A stretch of DNA of 64,000 nucleotides from Candidatus Opimibacter skivensis. Its GTDB lineage: Bacteria > Bacteroidota > Bacteroidia > Chitinophagales > Saprospiraceae. Below, one piece after another: positions 7,838 through 16,331 of this stretch. Numbering within the stretch: position 1 is the stretch's first letter; each line of letters starts with the position of its first letter. Location: the NCBI GenBank assembly GCA_016721905.1, contig JADKHH010000003.1:310001-374000 (forward strand), written 5' to 3'. The notes below the pieces were generated by a model. It was not told the DNA's origin and did no database searches. It saw only the letters and a list, made by a program, of their open reading frames with translations. Both the position numbers and the translations under genes were made by a program.

Positions 7838-9093
7838 GATCTGAGGATAGGGCAGGTCATGCAGTGTGAGCCGCCCCGGGCTCTTGAGAGTTCATTACTG
7901 GGAAGTGTTATAATCGTTTTTTCAACACTGGCTGCATACGCTGGATCGGATGAGGCTTTGAGTAAAAAGTCTTCTGCCCTCATGACATTGAAGCCAGAGG
8001 TTTTGAATGCTTCTTCAGTAAAAGGGTTTCTGTCGTATGTCAGTGCCACACCCGGACGGATGGTCACCAGGTTGCAGCCATCGGTCCACTGTTCCCGCTC
8101 CTGGTATGGTGATTTTCCGTTGCCACTATGGATAAACTGCATTTTACTATTGATTTCCTGCTTGATAAATTCACTGATGGAGGAATACTCGCGCTCGCAG
8201 CCATCCTTATCAAACACTTCAACATAGCTGCTGAGCCCATCAACGACGATAGGCTTATAGGCTACAATGTGATCCGTATCCACATGGGTAAAGATCGTAT
8301 CGATATGCATATACGAACGTTCCCTTGGAATCACCACCATCGCCACATGGTCAATTACATTGCGTTCAAAGAGGACTTTCTTTAAGGAATGGAAGGCGTG
8401 AGGAGTAGACCTTTCGCTGCATCCTATCAGGAGGTACTTATTGTTGAGTACCATCATATCTCCGCCTTCGATGGAGATCCGCTCACCATCGCGGGATGGC
8501 GGGAACATATCTACATCATTGAGGTTGATCAGTCTTTTTTGTTCTTTGAGGTGCTGGAAGGAAGGATGGTACCAGAAAATGAACCTGGAGAGGAGGTTTT
8601 CGCGGTACCGGGCTTCCTTGGCGGCCTTGGTGATGACGATGTGGTCATTGACCACCACAGCAATATCCCTTGTAAAGATCAGGTTAGGTACAGGATCAAA
8701 GTATATATAGTCTGTGTTGGGATCCCTGCCGGTAATCAAAACCTGGGTCAGCAGCTCATCATCCATGGCGTTGAGCTCTTCGACATACATGGCCGGCAGT
8801 TCTTCGAAGCTGGCGATGTATCCCATAAAGTGCTCCCTTGCTTTTGGATCTGCTTTAAGCGATTCGAGGACGAGATCCTGCACTTCGAGTACATTGGCAC
8901 GGCCTATAAAATGAGCAAGAACTGAGGTGAAGATGTCATGTTCTTCCTGCATTTTAGGCAGGTGGACGATATCATCAAAGAGCAGTTCACCTGCATGGCG
9001 GGGTGATATCCTGGCGATTCCCGCATCCGGCCTGTGTACAATAACACGTTGCAAGGCCCCGATTTCGGATGGAACGTAAACATGATCGATCAT
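7834..9093 (-). CDS. arcA: Arginine deiminase family protein
   Basis: Arginine deiminase hydrolyses arginine to citrulline and ammonia. The 419-residue product matches family length and shows the N-terminal GALQRVIVHRPD, the FTRD motif (NLIFTRDIAVVV), the acidic substrate site ISIEGGDMMVLNN, the catalytic His region YMHIDTIFTHVD and the nucleophile Cys near the C-terminus in ARGGSHCMTCPI. No carbamoyltransferase or carbamate kinase lies nearby, so it is not in a classical arc operon; it heads an operon with a thioesterase and a YihY protein. A -7 box ends only four bases before the ATG, which suggests a leaderless transcript. Confidence 0.88.
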   Translation of the reverse strand: MIDHVYVPSEIGALQRVIVHRPDAGIARISPRHAGELLFDDIVHLPKMQEEHDIFTSVLAHFIGRANVLEVQDLVLESLKADPKAREHFMGYIASFEELPAMYVEELNAMDDELLTQVLITGRDPNTDYIYFDPVPNLIFTRDIAVVVNDHIVITKAAKEARYRENLLSRFIFWYHPSFQHLKEQKRLINLNDVDMFPPSRDGERISIEGGDMMVLNNKYLLIGCSERSTPHAFHSLKKVLFERNVIDHVAMVVIPRERSYMHIDTIFTHVDTDHIVAYKPIVVDGLSSYVEVFDKDGCEREYSSISEFIKQEINSKMQFIHSGNGKSPYQEREQWTDGCNLVTIRPGVALTYDRNPFTEEAFKTSGFNVMRAEDFLLKASSDPAYAASVEKTIITLPSNELSRARGGSHCMTCPILRS

Positions 9094-9097
9094 AGCG

Positions 9098-9105
9098 CAA
9101 AGGTA
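9098..9105 (-). promoter_or_regulatory. -7 box immediately before arcA
   Basis: On the minus strand TACCTTTG lies four bases upstream of the ATG at 9091-9093. With the usual 4-7 base spacing to the start site, transcription would begin at or next to the start codon. No clear -33 TTG is present. Confidence 0.5.
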
Positions 9106-9173
9106 AGGTTAAGTCCCTAGGAAGACAGCCCGCAGCCCCCAAATCATTTTTAAATCTTTACGGCCTGTCCAAC

Positions 9174-9201
9174 TTGAACCTAAAACGTATTTTTACATTT
9201 T
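9174..9201 (+). promoter_or_regulatory. Probable promoter of the ABC/OmpA cluster
   Basis: TTG (9174-9176), 17 bases, then TACATTTT (9194-9201) matches the Bacteroidota consensus except for the last base. It lies 35 bases before the chosen start of the first gene of the cluster. Confidence 0.4.
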
Positions 9202-9236
9202 ATACATCTAAAATAAAGCCAATCCTTAGACCCGCT

Positions 9237-9902
9237 ATGTTAAAAAAGTTCAAGTCGCTTTTTATCATTGAAGAGGGGGGGACTACCCCTGAAGCCCAAA
9301 CTCCTGTTGAAAAGGCTACCGGCCCTCAGAAGGATGTTCCTGCACCCACCAGGACTTTTCAGGTGCCTGTAGGTTCTACCGGGCCCGGAAAAGTGCAGGA
9401 TAAATTTCTTGAAGTTTTGTTTGATGCCTTGGAAGCAAACAACCAGGATGGCTTTGACTACATGGAGTTTAAGGATTTTCTGCGGTCACTGGCCAATGTT
9501 CCTATGGATGATGGGACGAGGTATAAATCGGCTTTTGCTACCGCTCAGACGATGGGGGCCACCAGGGAGAAAATCATTAGCAGCGCACAGCATTACCTGG
9601 GAATCCTATCCAGGGAGCAGTTAAAATTTCAGGAGGCCCTGAGCGGTCAAAGGGACAGGAATCTCACCGGTAAGCAGGAGGAGATCAAACAACTCGAACA
9701 AACCATCAAGAATAAGGAGGCTGAGATCGAAAAACTCAAGTCGGACCTGGAAGGTCACCGGCAACAGATCGGCAACCTGGAAAAGGAAATCAATACTGCC
9801 AGTGAAAAACTTGGCCAGACAGCAAATGATTTTGAAGCAACTTACCAGGCCTTACTCGGCCAGATACAGCTTGACGTAAAGAATATTGAATCACATCTAT
9901 AG
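9237..9902 (+). CDS. Coiled-coil protein of the ABC/OmpA cluster, function unknown
   Basis: I do not recognise a named family. The start ATG 9237 gives 221 residues beginning MLKKFKSLFIIEEGG; an upstream start at 9174 is possible but lies in the promoter. After a Pro/Thr-rich linker, residues 55-135 form a compact helical region (KVQDKFLEVLFDALEANNQD, FDYMEFKDFLRSL). Residues 140-205 are a strong coiled coil (KQEEIKQLEQTIKNKEAEIE). There is no signal peptide or membrane span, so it should be cytoplasmic. It lies 17 bp before a membrane-anchored coiled-coil gene and leads a run of five same-strand genes ending in an ABC transporter. Confidence 0.7.
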   Translation: MLKKFKSLFIIEEGGTTPEAQTPVEKATGPQKDVPAPTRTFQVPVGSTGPGKVQDKFLEVLFDALEANNQDGFDYMEFKDFLRSLANVPMDDGTRYKSAFATAQTMGATREKIISSAQHYLGILSREQLKFQEALSGQRDRNLTGKQEEIKQLEQTIKNKEAEIEKLKSDLEGHRQQIGNLEKEINTASEKLGQTANDFEATYQALLGQIQLDVKNIESHL

Positions 9903-9919
9903 TACTGACAACAGAAAGA

Positions 9920-10939
9920 ATGGACGGATATAAACCAAAAACATTTTGGGAAAGGCCTGAGGGCGTTACAGGGGCAGTTTTTATGGTGGCCATCATTGCT
10001 GCGATCGGTTTCATAACGGTCAAATCTGCTGCCTTGATCGTTGGTGCATTGACATCAACTATCGGGCTTGTGGCGACACTGGCTATTCTGGGAACCCTCA
10101 TTTTCATGGCGATCGATTCCAAATCCAGGAACCTGATCTGGTATATGTACAAGAGCGTGATGCGCTCTATCACAGGTATCTTTGTCAAGATGGATCCAAT
10201 CGCAATCCTGAAAGGATATGTGAGTGATCTCAAGGAGAACCTGCGAAAGATGAACAGGCAGATCAGCATGCTGAGAGGTCAGATGCATAAGTTGCAGGAA
10301 TTGATCCTCAACAACCGGAAGGAGATACAGAGTAACCTCCACCTGGCAAGCCAGGCCAAGGAAACGGACAAGCAGGCGGTGATGATCCTCAAAAGCAGGA
10401 AGGCCGGGCGGTTGAAAGAATCCAACATCAAGCTGGAAGACCTGTACAAGAAAATGGAAATCCTGTACCGTGTATTGGGCAAGATGTATGAGAACAGTGA
10501 AGTCATGCTGGAGGATATCCAGGATCAGGTCGAGTTGAAGGACCAGGAGCGGAAGGCTATGCATGCCAGCCACAGTGCTATGAAATCGGCCATGAACATC
10601 ATCGCAGGAGATAAAGACAAACGAATGGTTTTTGACATGGCCCTGGAAGCCATCGCGGATGATGTGGCCAACAAGGTCGGAGAGATGGAGCGTTTTATGG
10701 ATGTATCTGAGAACTTTATGAAATCGGTAGACCTTCAAAATGGTATCTTCGAAGAAGAAGGCTTGCGGATGCTTGAGAAGTGGGAGAATGAGGGCGTCTC
10801 GAGTATTCTTGGCGAACAGAAACAAACCTTGCTGAAAGAAGCGGAGGATGAATCAAATGTGCTTGACATCAATGCACCGCTGAAACGGCCGGAGAAAGTG
10901 GAGATGCGGAAGAATCAGTATGACTCGTTTTTTGAATAA
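9920..10939 (+). CDS. Membrane-anchored coiled-coil protein (PspA-like organisation), function unknown
   Basis: The 339-residue protein has two adjacent N-terminal hydrophobic segments at about residues 17-34 (VTGAVFMVAIIAAIGFITVK) and 38-66. Nearly 270 residues of charged helix follow, with coiled-coil character (LKENLRKMNRQISMLRGQMH, LEDLYKKMEILYRVLGKMYE). A short polar tail ends it. The long helical hairpin recalls PspA/Vipp-type proteins but I see no definite family signature. Its place between a soluble coiled-coil gene and a substrate-binding/OmpA gene suggests an inner-membrane scaffold for the transport system; that is an inference. Confidence 0.7.
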   Translation: MDGYKPKTFWERPEGVTGAVFMVAIIAAIGFITVKSAALIVGALTSTIGLVATLAILGTLIFMAIDSKSRNLIWYMYKSVMRSITGIFVKMDPIAILKGYVSDLKENLRKMNRQISMLRGQMHKLQELILNNRKEIQSNLHLASQAKETDKQAVMILKSRKAGRLKESNIKLEDLYKKMEILYRVLGKMYENSEVMLEDIQDQVELKDQERKAMHASHSAMKSAMNIIAGDKDKRMVFDMALEAIADDVANKVGEMERFMDVSENFMKSVDLQNGIFEEEGLRMLEKWENEGVSSILGEQKQTLLKEAEDESNVLDINAPLKRPEKVEMRKNQYDSFFE

Positions 10940-11046
10940 CGAATAGCGAATAGCGAAGTAAGAAGTAGAAGTAGAAGAAAGAAGAAAGAAGTAAAAAGTA
11001 ACAAGAAATACTAAACCAATAACCAAAACATAAAATAGACTGAATC

Positions 11047-12630
11047 ATGGCAACACGACTGACTGCATTTTCTAAATTTTTCATTACTCTCATCATCCTG
11101 GGTGTCATCGGGGGCGGGGTATGGTATATCTTTAATAAAACAGCCTGGGGACAAGACCAGCGTAAGAAAGCAGAAGAATTAAAAACTGAAAGCGAGACAA
11201 CGGAAACGCCGAAGACTGGTTTCAACGATGATGATAATACACTTGTCGTTCAGTTAGTCACCTGGGGTGGATATGGTCCCGGATTATATTTCAATGAAGG
11301 TGCTGAACCTAACGAGCAATCCAGATTTTACAAAGACTATGGATTTAAGGTTCGCTTTGTTGTGGAGAACGATCTCATCAATGCGATGAATGCATGGATC
11401 GCAGATGAATATGATGTAGCGGTGCAGACTGCGGATGCATTTCCGTTGTACACCGGCCCTAAAGACATCGCTGAGTTTAAGCCTAAGGCTTTTATGCAAG
11501 TTGACTGGTCACGGGGTGGAGATGCCATCATCGTCAAGAGAGGGATCAACAGTGTAAATGATCTCAAGGGCAAGAAAATTGCTGTGGCTGTGCCTTCCCC
11601 AGCACAAACCCTGTTGATGACAGCACTTGAAGCTGCAAATCTTAAATATAGTGATGTAGAAGTGATCAAGACCACGGACAATCTAAAGGCTGCGCAGCTT
11701 TTCAGGAGTGCGGATGTTGATGCTGCTGTGGTTTGGAGTCCAGATGATATACTGGCAACCAATGATGTAGCAGGCTCCAAAATTCTCCTCACGACTAAGG
11801 ATCAGTCGCATGTTATTGCTGACATCTTCTTTGCAAAGGAATCTTATCTCAACAGTCACCGAAAGATGATTGATGGTTTCTATGAGGGCTGGATGAAGGC
11901 TGTAGCAGAGCTGAAAGCAAATCCTTCTAATAAAGAGAAGGCGGCTAAATATCTTGGCGAGATCAATGGCCTGAGTGCTGCTGATGCCATGGGAATGATG
12001 GATGTGGTCTATTGGACTGGTCATGGAGACAATTTGAATTTCTTTGGTATGAATCCGGAATACCGTGGTCAGCGTGGAGAAGATCTTTATACCAAGATGA
12101 GCAAGAACTTTGTCATCACCGGTGATGCAGAGAAGGAAGCTCCAGCATGGAGGAGTTCTATATTTACAGGAGCAGTGCAAACTGGCTCTGCAAACCTAAC
12201 AGGACCTGCGTACGCAGCGGAAGCAAGCAAGACCTTTAGTGCGCCCACCGCTGAAGCCAAGACAGCTACTGCTATCGCCAGTAAGCCAGTGAGTATCAGT
12301 TTTGCTTCAGGCAAATTTCAATTGGATGAAAATTCGAAGACCATCATAGATATACAGTTTGCAGATGTAGCTAAGTCATTTGCCAATGCGCGTGTCAGAA
12401 TTGAAGGAAATACAGACAACGTTGGGTCCAAGGCGACTAATGCTGAGCTTTCCAGGAAACGGGCACAGGCTGTGGCTGATTACTTAGCCTCCCAGTATAA
12501 GATTGATAAAAACCGTTTTGTCATTATAGGTAACGGGCCTGATAAACCTGTGCCTGGTTGTGAGCAAAATCAGAATGAAGCCTGTAAGGCAAAAAACAGA
12601 AGAACAGATTTTCAGCTTATTTCAGATTAA
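11047..12630 (+). CDS. Inner-membrane-anchored substrate-binding protein fused to an OmpA peptidoglycan-binding domain
   Basis: The 527-residue protein has one N-terminal membrane span (residues 10-30, FFITLIILGVIGGGVWYIF) and then a NitT/TauT/SsuA-type periplasmic binding domain (about 65-340: VTWGGYGPGLYFNEG, SVNDLKGKKIAVAVPSP, VDAAVVWSPDD). After an Ala/Thr-rich linker, residues about 410-527 form an OmpA-like domain (RIEGNTDNVGSKATNAELSR) that binds peptidoglycan. This would tether the solute receptor between membrane and cell wall. The ligand is unknown; relatives bind nitrate, sulfonates or thiamine-type precursors. Followed after 30 bp by its permease gene. Confidence 0.85.
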   Translation: MATRLTAFSKFFITLIILGVIGGGVWYIFNKTAWGQDQRKKAEELKTESETTETPKTGFNDDDNTLVVQLVTWGGYGPGLYFNEGAEPNEQSRFYKDYGFKVRFVVENDLINAMNAWIADEYDVAVQTADAFPLYTGPKDIAEFKPKAFMQVDWSRGGDAIIVKRGINSVNDLKGKKIAVAVPSPAQTLLMTALEAANLKYSDVEVIKTTDNLKAAQLFRSADVDAAVVWSPDDILATNDVAGSKILLTTKDQSHVIADIFFAKESYLNSHRKMIDGFYEGWMKAVAELKANPSNKEKAAKYLGEINGLSAADAMGMMDVVYWTGHGDNLNFFGMNPEYRGQRGEDLYTKMSKNFVITGDAEKEAPAWRSSIFTGAVQTGSANLTGPAYAAEASKTFSAPTAEAKTATAIASKPVSISFASGKFQLDENSKTIIDIQFADVAKSFANARVRIEGNTDNVGSKATNAELSRKRAQAVADYLASQYKIDKNRFVIIGNGPDKPVPGCEQNQNEACKAKNRRTDFQLISD

Positions 12631-12660
12631 GCGTAGACAAGGTTCAAATCAGCAGTCCGT

Positions 12661-13752
12661 ATGAAATTATTGGGAGGAGCGGAGGAAGGTACCGTTGGTC
12701 AAAAGCTCTTTTATGGAGTTGCAGGGATAGTCCTGGTGCTCATGGTATGGGTTTTTCTTACGGCAGGAGCCAATCCTATATTGCGCCCGGTGGTCCTGCC
12801 CTCTCCGCTAAGTGTACTCCAGGCTTTTCCTGAATTATTTTCAGAAAATAATCTGGTCAAGAACATGGGCTTCAGTATTGGACTCAATCTTTCAGGTTAT
12901 CTGGAGGCGATACTGATCACCATACCCATTGGTTTTTTTATTGGCTTGATCAAATATGCCCGATGGGGATTTCAGCGCCAGGTGGATGCATTGCGTTATA
13001 TTCCATTGACTGCAGTGACCCTTTTGTTTATTATATGGTTTGGAATTGGGACGGATATGAAAGTACATTTCCTTGCCTTTGGTATCATTATCTACATGCT
13101 GCCGGTCATGATCCAGCGAATTGATGAAGTTGATGATGTCTACTTGAAAACAGTGCATACACTTGGTGCTACAGACTGGCAAGTATTGAAGTCCGTTTAT
13201 TTTCCTAGTGTAGTATCCAGATTGTCAGATGATATCAGAGTCCTCACAGCGATATCATGGACTTACATTATTGTGGCGGAATCCATCAACAGTAACCAGG
13301 GTGGAATCGGAACATTGATATATAATGTCGGGCAGCGACAGGTTCGTTCAGATAAGATATTTGCTTTGCTGATCATCATCATGTTGATTGGGATCATCCA
13401 GGATAAAATATTTGTCAGACTGGATAAGCAATTTTTTCCCTTTAAATACCAGGCCAAAGAATCCATCAAATCTTCCCGGATAGATCAAAAGGGAATAGTT
13501 AGTATAGTGTTGGAGTATATTTTTTTAGCGCTGGGTTGGATTAGTCTGGGAATATATTTCTTATTGATGCTCCAGGAGTTTGTACCATTCATGGGTGATT
13601 TCAAGCCGCTGAGTTATGTATTTGGAGACAGTGTCAATGTGATGCATATCATCTTCTTTTTGATCCTGTTTTTCCAGGGATGGACCTGGTATAAGAAGCG
13701 ATCTGACCAGCTTGCATTGCAGGCCATCCCCACCAAAACAACAGGGTCATGA
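12661..13752 (+). CDS. ABC transporter permease, NitT/TauT type with C-terminal extension
   Basis: The 363-residue permease carries a binding-protein-dependent transport domain with about six membrane spans. Its EAA loop reads THTLGATDWQVLKSVYFPSV (about residues 165-185). An N-terminal span (GVAGIVLVLMVWVFLTAG) precedes it. Unlike standard permeases of about 260 residues, it continues with about 80 extra residues containing two more spans (VLEYIFLALGWISLGIYFLL and VMHIIFFLILFFQGW). The gene overlaps the ATPase gene by 4 bases. The extra spans may contact the membrane-anchored partners of the cluster; that is speculative. Confidence 0.88.
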   Translation: MKLLGGAEEGTVGQKLFYGVAGIVLVLMVWVFLTAGANPILRPVVLPSPLSVLQAFPELFSENNLVKNMGFSIGLNLSGYLEAILITIPIGFFIGLIKYARWGFQRQVDALRYIPLTAVTLLFIIWFGIGTDMKVHFLAFGIIIYMLPVMIQRIDEVDDVYLKTVHTLGATDWQVLKSVYFPSVVSRLSDDIRVLTAISWTYIIVAESINSNQGGIGTLIYNVGQRQVRSDKIFALLIIIMLIGIIQDKIFVRLDKQFFPFKYQAKESIKSSRIDQKGIVSIVLEYIFLALGWISLGIYFLLMLQEFVPFMGDFKPLSYVFGDSVNVMHIIFFLILFFQGWTWYKKRSDQLALQAIPTKTTGS

Positions 13753-14558
13753 GTGTGAATTTTACCGATACTCCTGCAAGGGACAATATCATTGAATTGC
13801 GGAATATAGGCCAATCCTATGATGGTGGTCAATCTTGGATCATCAAGGGTTTGAATATGTTGATTGAAGACAAGCCAGACCAGGGTCAGTTTATTGTGTT
13901 GTTGGGTATGTCAGGTAGCGGAAAGTCAACCCTCCTTCGATACATAGCCGGACTGCAGGAACCCACCGAAGGAGAGGTGCTCATCAAAGGAAAACCGGTG
14001 AGTGATAAGCAGCGGGTGAGTATGGTGTTTCAGCAATATTCATCCATGCCGTGGATGACTGTACTGGATAATGTAGCGCTGGCGCTTGAGTATAAGGGCG
14101 TCAATAAGAAAGAGCGATATGCACAGGCCATGGAACTCATCGAGTTGGTGGGCCTGGCAGGGCATGAGAAGAAGTATGCCCAATATCCTGCTTTGTCAGG
14201 TGGGCAGTTGCAGCGCGTAGCCATAGCAAGAAGTATCATCGCCAATCCGGAAATCATATTGATGGACGAGCCTTTTGGGGCATTAGATATCAAGACCCGG
14301 ATTCAGATGCAGGAACTGCTTGTGAATCTCTGGCACCGGTTTTCTTCCACGATTATTTTCGTGACGCATGATATCAGTGAAGCGGTTTATCTGGCAGATG
14401 ATATCTATATCATGAAATCACCTCCATCACTTATCATTGAACACATTGATATTGACCTTCCACTGCGTCGTGATTACAGTACGAAGCGTGATAAACATTT
14501 TACGGAGTTGGTGCATCATGTAGAGGATACGATGATCCGGATTGCCGAAGGCAAGTGA
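13749..14558 (+). CDS. ABC transporter ATP-binding protein, NitT/TauT type
   Basis: The 269-residue ATPase shows Walker A GMSGSGKST (near residue 55), Q-loop VFQQYSSMPWMTVLDN, signature LSGGQLQRVAIAR, Walker B IILMDEPFGALD and the switch His in IFVTHDISEA. The DEPFGALD form is typical of taurine/nitrate/sulfonate importers. It overlaps the permease gene by 4 bases and ends the cluster. Substrate is not predictable. Confidence 0.92.
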   Translation: MSVNFTDTPARDNIIELRNIGQSYDGGQSWIIKGLNMLIEDKPDQGQFIVLLGMSGSGKSTLLRYIAGLQEPTEGEVLIKGKPVSDKQRVSMVFQQYSSMPWMTVLDNVALALEYKGVNKKERYAQAMELIELVGLAGHEKKYAQYPALSGGQLQRVAIARSIIANPEIILMDEPFGALDIKTRIQMQELLVNLWHRFSSTIIFVTHDISEAVYLADDIYIMKSPPSLIIEHIDIDLPLRRDYSTKRDKHFTELVHHVEDTMIRIAEGK

Positions 14559-14564
14559 AAAGTG

Positions 14565-14642
14565 ATGCTTCGGCTACGCTCAGCAAACGGAAAGAAAAAG
14601 GCTAAGGCTAAGGCTAAGGCTAAGGAGGCTGAGGCGAAGCAT
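14565..14642. repeat. Hexamer repeat (GGCTAA) flanked by an inverted repeat
   Basis: Four copies of AAGGCT are bracketed by ATGCTTCG/CTCAGC (14565-14584) and GCTGAGGCGAAGCAT (14628-14642), which are inverted relative to each other. It lies between the convergent ends of the ABC ATPase and arsS genes and may act as a terminator. Related GGCTGAGGCGAAGG strings occur at 3213-3235, 24275-24300 and 63413-63435. Confidence 0.6.
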
Positions 14643-14679
14643 GATACTTCATATACACCCAGAAGCTTCTATTTTAATC

Positions 14680-15744
14680 TTATACCAAGACACCGCCACA
14701 GCTGCTGCCTGAGCCGGCAGTGCAGCCATAGCAGTGTTGATTGACTACAATGGATCGGGATGAAAGTGTGTCTATGTCGAAGTCGTTGATGTGGTTTCGA
14801 GGTGATGCGACTTTGAGGTCAAGCATTTGATTGAAATCGCAATCATAGAGATATCCATCCCAGCCTACGCTGATCGTGTTTCTACACATGAGATTTTGAA
14901 TGGTGGCCGGATTGAATGCTTCGATCAGGGACTGCATGTATTGTTCATAGTTGCCTGATTCGAGGAGGAAATCCAGGAATCGGCTGATAGGGAGATTAGT
15001 GATGACATACAGTTGGTTGAACACAATCTGGTGTTTGCGGGAGAGTTGGCGTTTGAATTCCTGTTCAAGGGCAGATTGCTCTCCGGGAAGGAAGGCTCCT
15101 GAAGGATTGTGTACCAGGTCTAGCAGAAGCCCTGTGCCTGGTTTTCCATATCCAACTTCATTGAGCATCGCCATGGCCCGGATACTATCATCAAAAACAC
15201 CATCGCCGCGCTGATGGTCGGTGCGGAGTTTGTTGAAGTGGGGTAGTGAGCAGATCAGGTGCACTCCCTGGTCAGCAAAAAACTGAGGCAGGTCGTGGTA
15301 TTTCGGATTAGAAACAATGATGGTGAGATTGCAGCGGTTGATGATATGGCAGTCCAGTTTCCTGCACTCCTCTACAAACCAACGGAAATGAGAGTTGAGT
15401 TCAGGGGCACCGCCAGTAATGTCAACCGTAGGAATGGACTCCCTCCGGATAATATCAAGGCATGTTGATAGTAATTCCTTGCTCATCGTTTCTGTCCGAT
15501 CCGGTCCTGCATCAACATGGCAATGCGCGCAGGATTGATTGCACTGCTTACCAATATTGATTTGGAGAATCTCAAGTTTGACTGGAGATAACTGTGGGTA
15601 GCCTACGCGCTCCAGTGATGAAGTGAATGAAGGATGGTCTGAAACGTGTGTTTCATGTTGATTCAGTACTTCGAGCTGATAGAGCGTATCAGCTAAAGGA
15701 CTATGTCGGGATGCTAATGATTTTCCTGCTTGCTTAATGGCCAT
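14680..15744 (-). CDS. arsS: Radical SAM/Cys-rich protein, arsenosugar biosynthesis (ArsS-like)
   Basis: The 354-residue protein has the radical SAM cluster motif CNQSCAHCHVDAGPDR near residue 68, the SAM-binding TGGAPELN, and a C-terminal Cys-rich segment (CYGCTAGSGSSCGG) for an additional cluster or substrate. This combination is the ArsS family, implicated in joining a SAM-derived ribose unit to methylated arsenic. The next gene upstream, the AhpD-like partner, ends three bases before its ATG. No arsenite methyltransferase or arsenic repressor gene is seen nearby. Confidence 0.85.
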   Translation of the reverse strand: MAIKQAGKSLASRHSPLADTLYQLEVLNQHETHVSDHPSFTSSLERVGYPQLSPVKLEILQINIGKQCNQSCAHCHVDAGPDRTETMSKELLSTCLDIIRRESIPTVDITGGAPELNSHFRWFVEECRKLDCHIINRCNLTIIVSNPKYHDLPQFFADQGVHLICSLPHFNKLRTDHQRGDGVFDDSIRAMAMLNEVGYGKPGTGLLLDLVHNPSGAFLPGEQSALEQEFKRQLSRKHQIVFNQLYVITNLPISRFLDFLLESGNYEQYMQSLIEAFNPATIQNLMCRNTISVGWDGYLYDCDFNQMLDLKVASPRNHINDFDIDTLSSRSIVVNQHCYGCTAGSGSSCGGVLV

Positions 15745-15747
15745 AAC

Positions 15748-16086
15748 CTACATCACGACTTGTTTCACCTGGTTCATCATCATCACCGAATTGACGAGAC
15801 TGGCACCGGCACGAATAGCCGCGGACACATGGACGGCTTCCATCATTTGTTCTTCGTCTGCGCCTTTAGCGAGGCAGGTGGAGGTGTATGCGTCAATGCA
15901 GTATGGGCATTGGACGGTATGTGCCACCGCCAGGGCGATGAGGGCTTTTTCTCTTTCGGTCAGTGCACCTTCCTTAAAGACCTCATTGTAGTATTCGAAG
16001 AATTTTTTACCCATTTCTTCCTGGAATTCGGTGATGTTACCGAATTTCTTCAGGTCTTCGGGTTGGAAGTATGCTTTTTGGCTCAT
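15748..16086 (-). CDS. Arsenosugar-biosynthesis-associated peroxidase-like protein (AhpD/CMD family)
   Basis: The 112-residue carboxymuconolactone-decarboxylase-like protein carries the redox pair CPYC followed by IDAYTSTCLAKGADEEQMME, the AhpD-type active site. Its pairing with arsS three bases downstream is the known context for this subfamily, so a redox role in arsenic metabolism is likely. I chose the ATG at 16086 because upstream codons lie in a period-7 tandem repeat (16087-16144). Confidence 0.85.
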   Translation of the reverse strand: MSQKAYFQPEDLKKFGNITEFQEEMGKKFFEYYNEVFKEGALTEREKALIALAVAHTVQCPYCIDAYTSTCLAKGADEEQMMEAVHVSAAIRAGASLVNSVMMMNQVKQVVM

Positions 16087-16144
16087 TTTAGTGTGAGTTG
16101 TGAGTTGTGAGTTGTCAGTTGTGAGTGTGAGTTGTGAGTGAGTC
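16087..16144. repeat. Period-7 tandem repeat (GTGAGTT) upstream of the arsenosugar genes
   Basis: About seven imperfect copies of GTGAGTT lie directly before the start of the AhpD-like gene, where a leader and ribosome-binding site would be expected. The same unit recurs at 21023-21190 and 24070-24095. Confidence 0.75.
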
Positions 16145-16206
16145 AAAATTAATATTCTCCAGTAGGGGTTCAACATATTGAACCCCTACTGGAGAATATT
16201 AATTTT
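16145..16206. repeat. Perfect 29-bp inverted repeat with 4-base loop
   Basis: The arms 16145-16173 and 16178-16206 are exact reverse complements (core TTCTCCAGTAGGGGTTCAA) around the loop CATA. They lie between divergently transcribed genes, so termination is not an obvious role. A folded dispersed element, MITE relic or regulator-binding site are all possible. The adjacent 16207-16274 is a low-complexity run of GAGGCTCAAG-like units. Confidence 0.75.
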
Positions 16207-16284
16207 TTCATTGCTCCCCTCAGCCATTTCAGCCTCAGGAGCCTCTTGAGCCCCTTGAGCCTCTTTAGCCATTTTGTGCATGCA

Positions 16285-16317
16285 TTGGTGATTAGTAACA
16301 AAAGGACATTACATTTG
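16285..16317 (+). promoter_or_regulatory. Bacteroidota-type promoter of the acyltransferase gene
   Basis: TTG (16285-16287), 22 bases, then TACATTTG (16310-16317) fits the Bacteroidota consensus. A purine-rich AGGAGG (16320-16325) lies seven bases before the ATG at 16332, an unusually clear Shine-Dalgarno for this phylum, though it would sit at the very start of the transcript. Confidence 0.6.
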
Positions 16318-16331
16318 TTAGGAGGCAGGTA

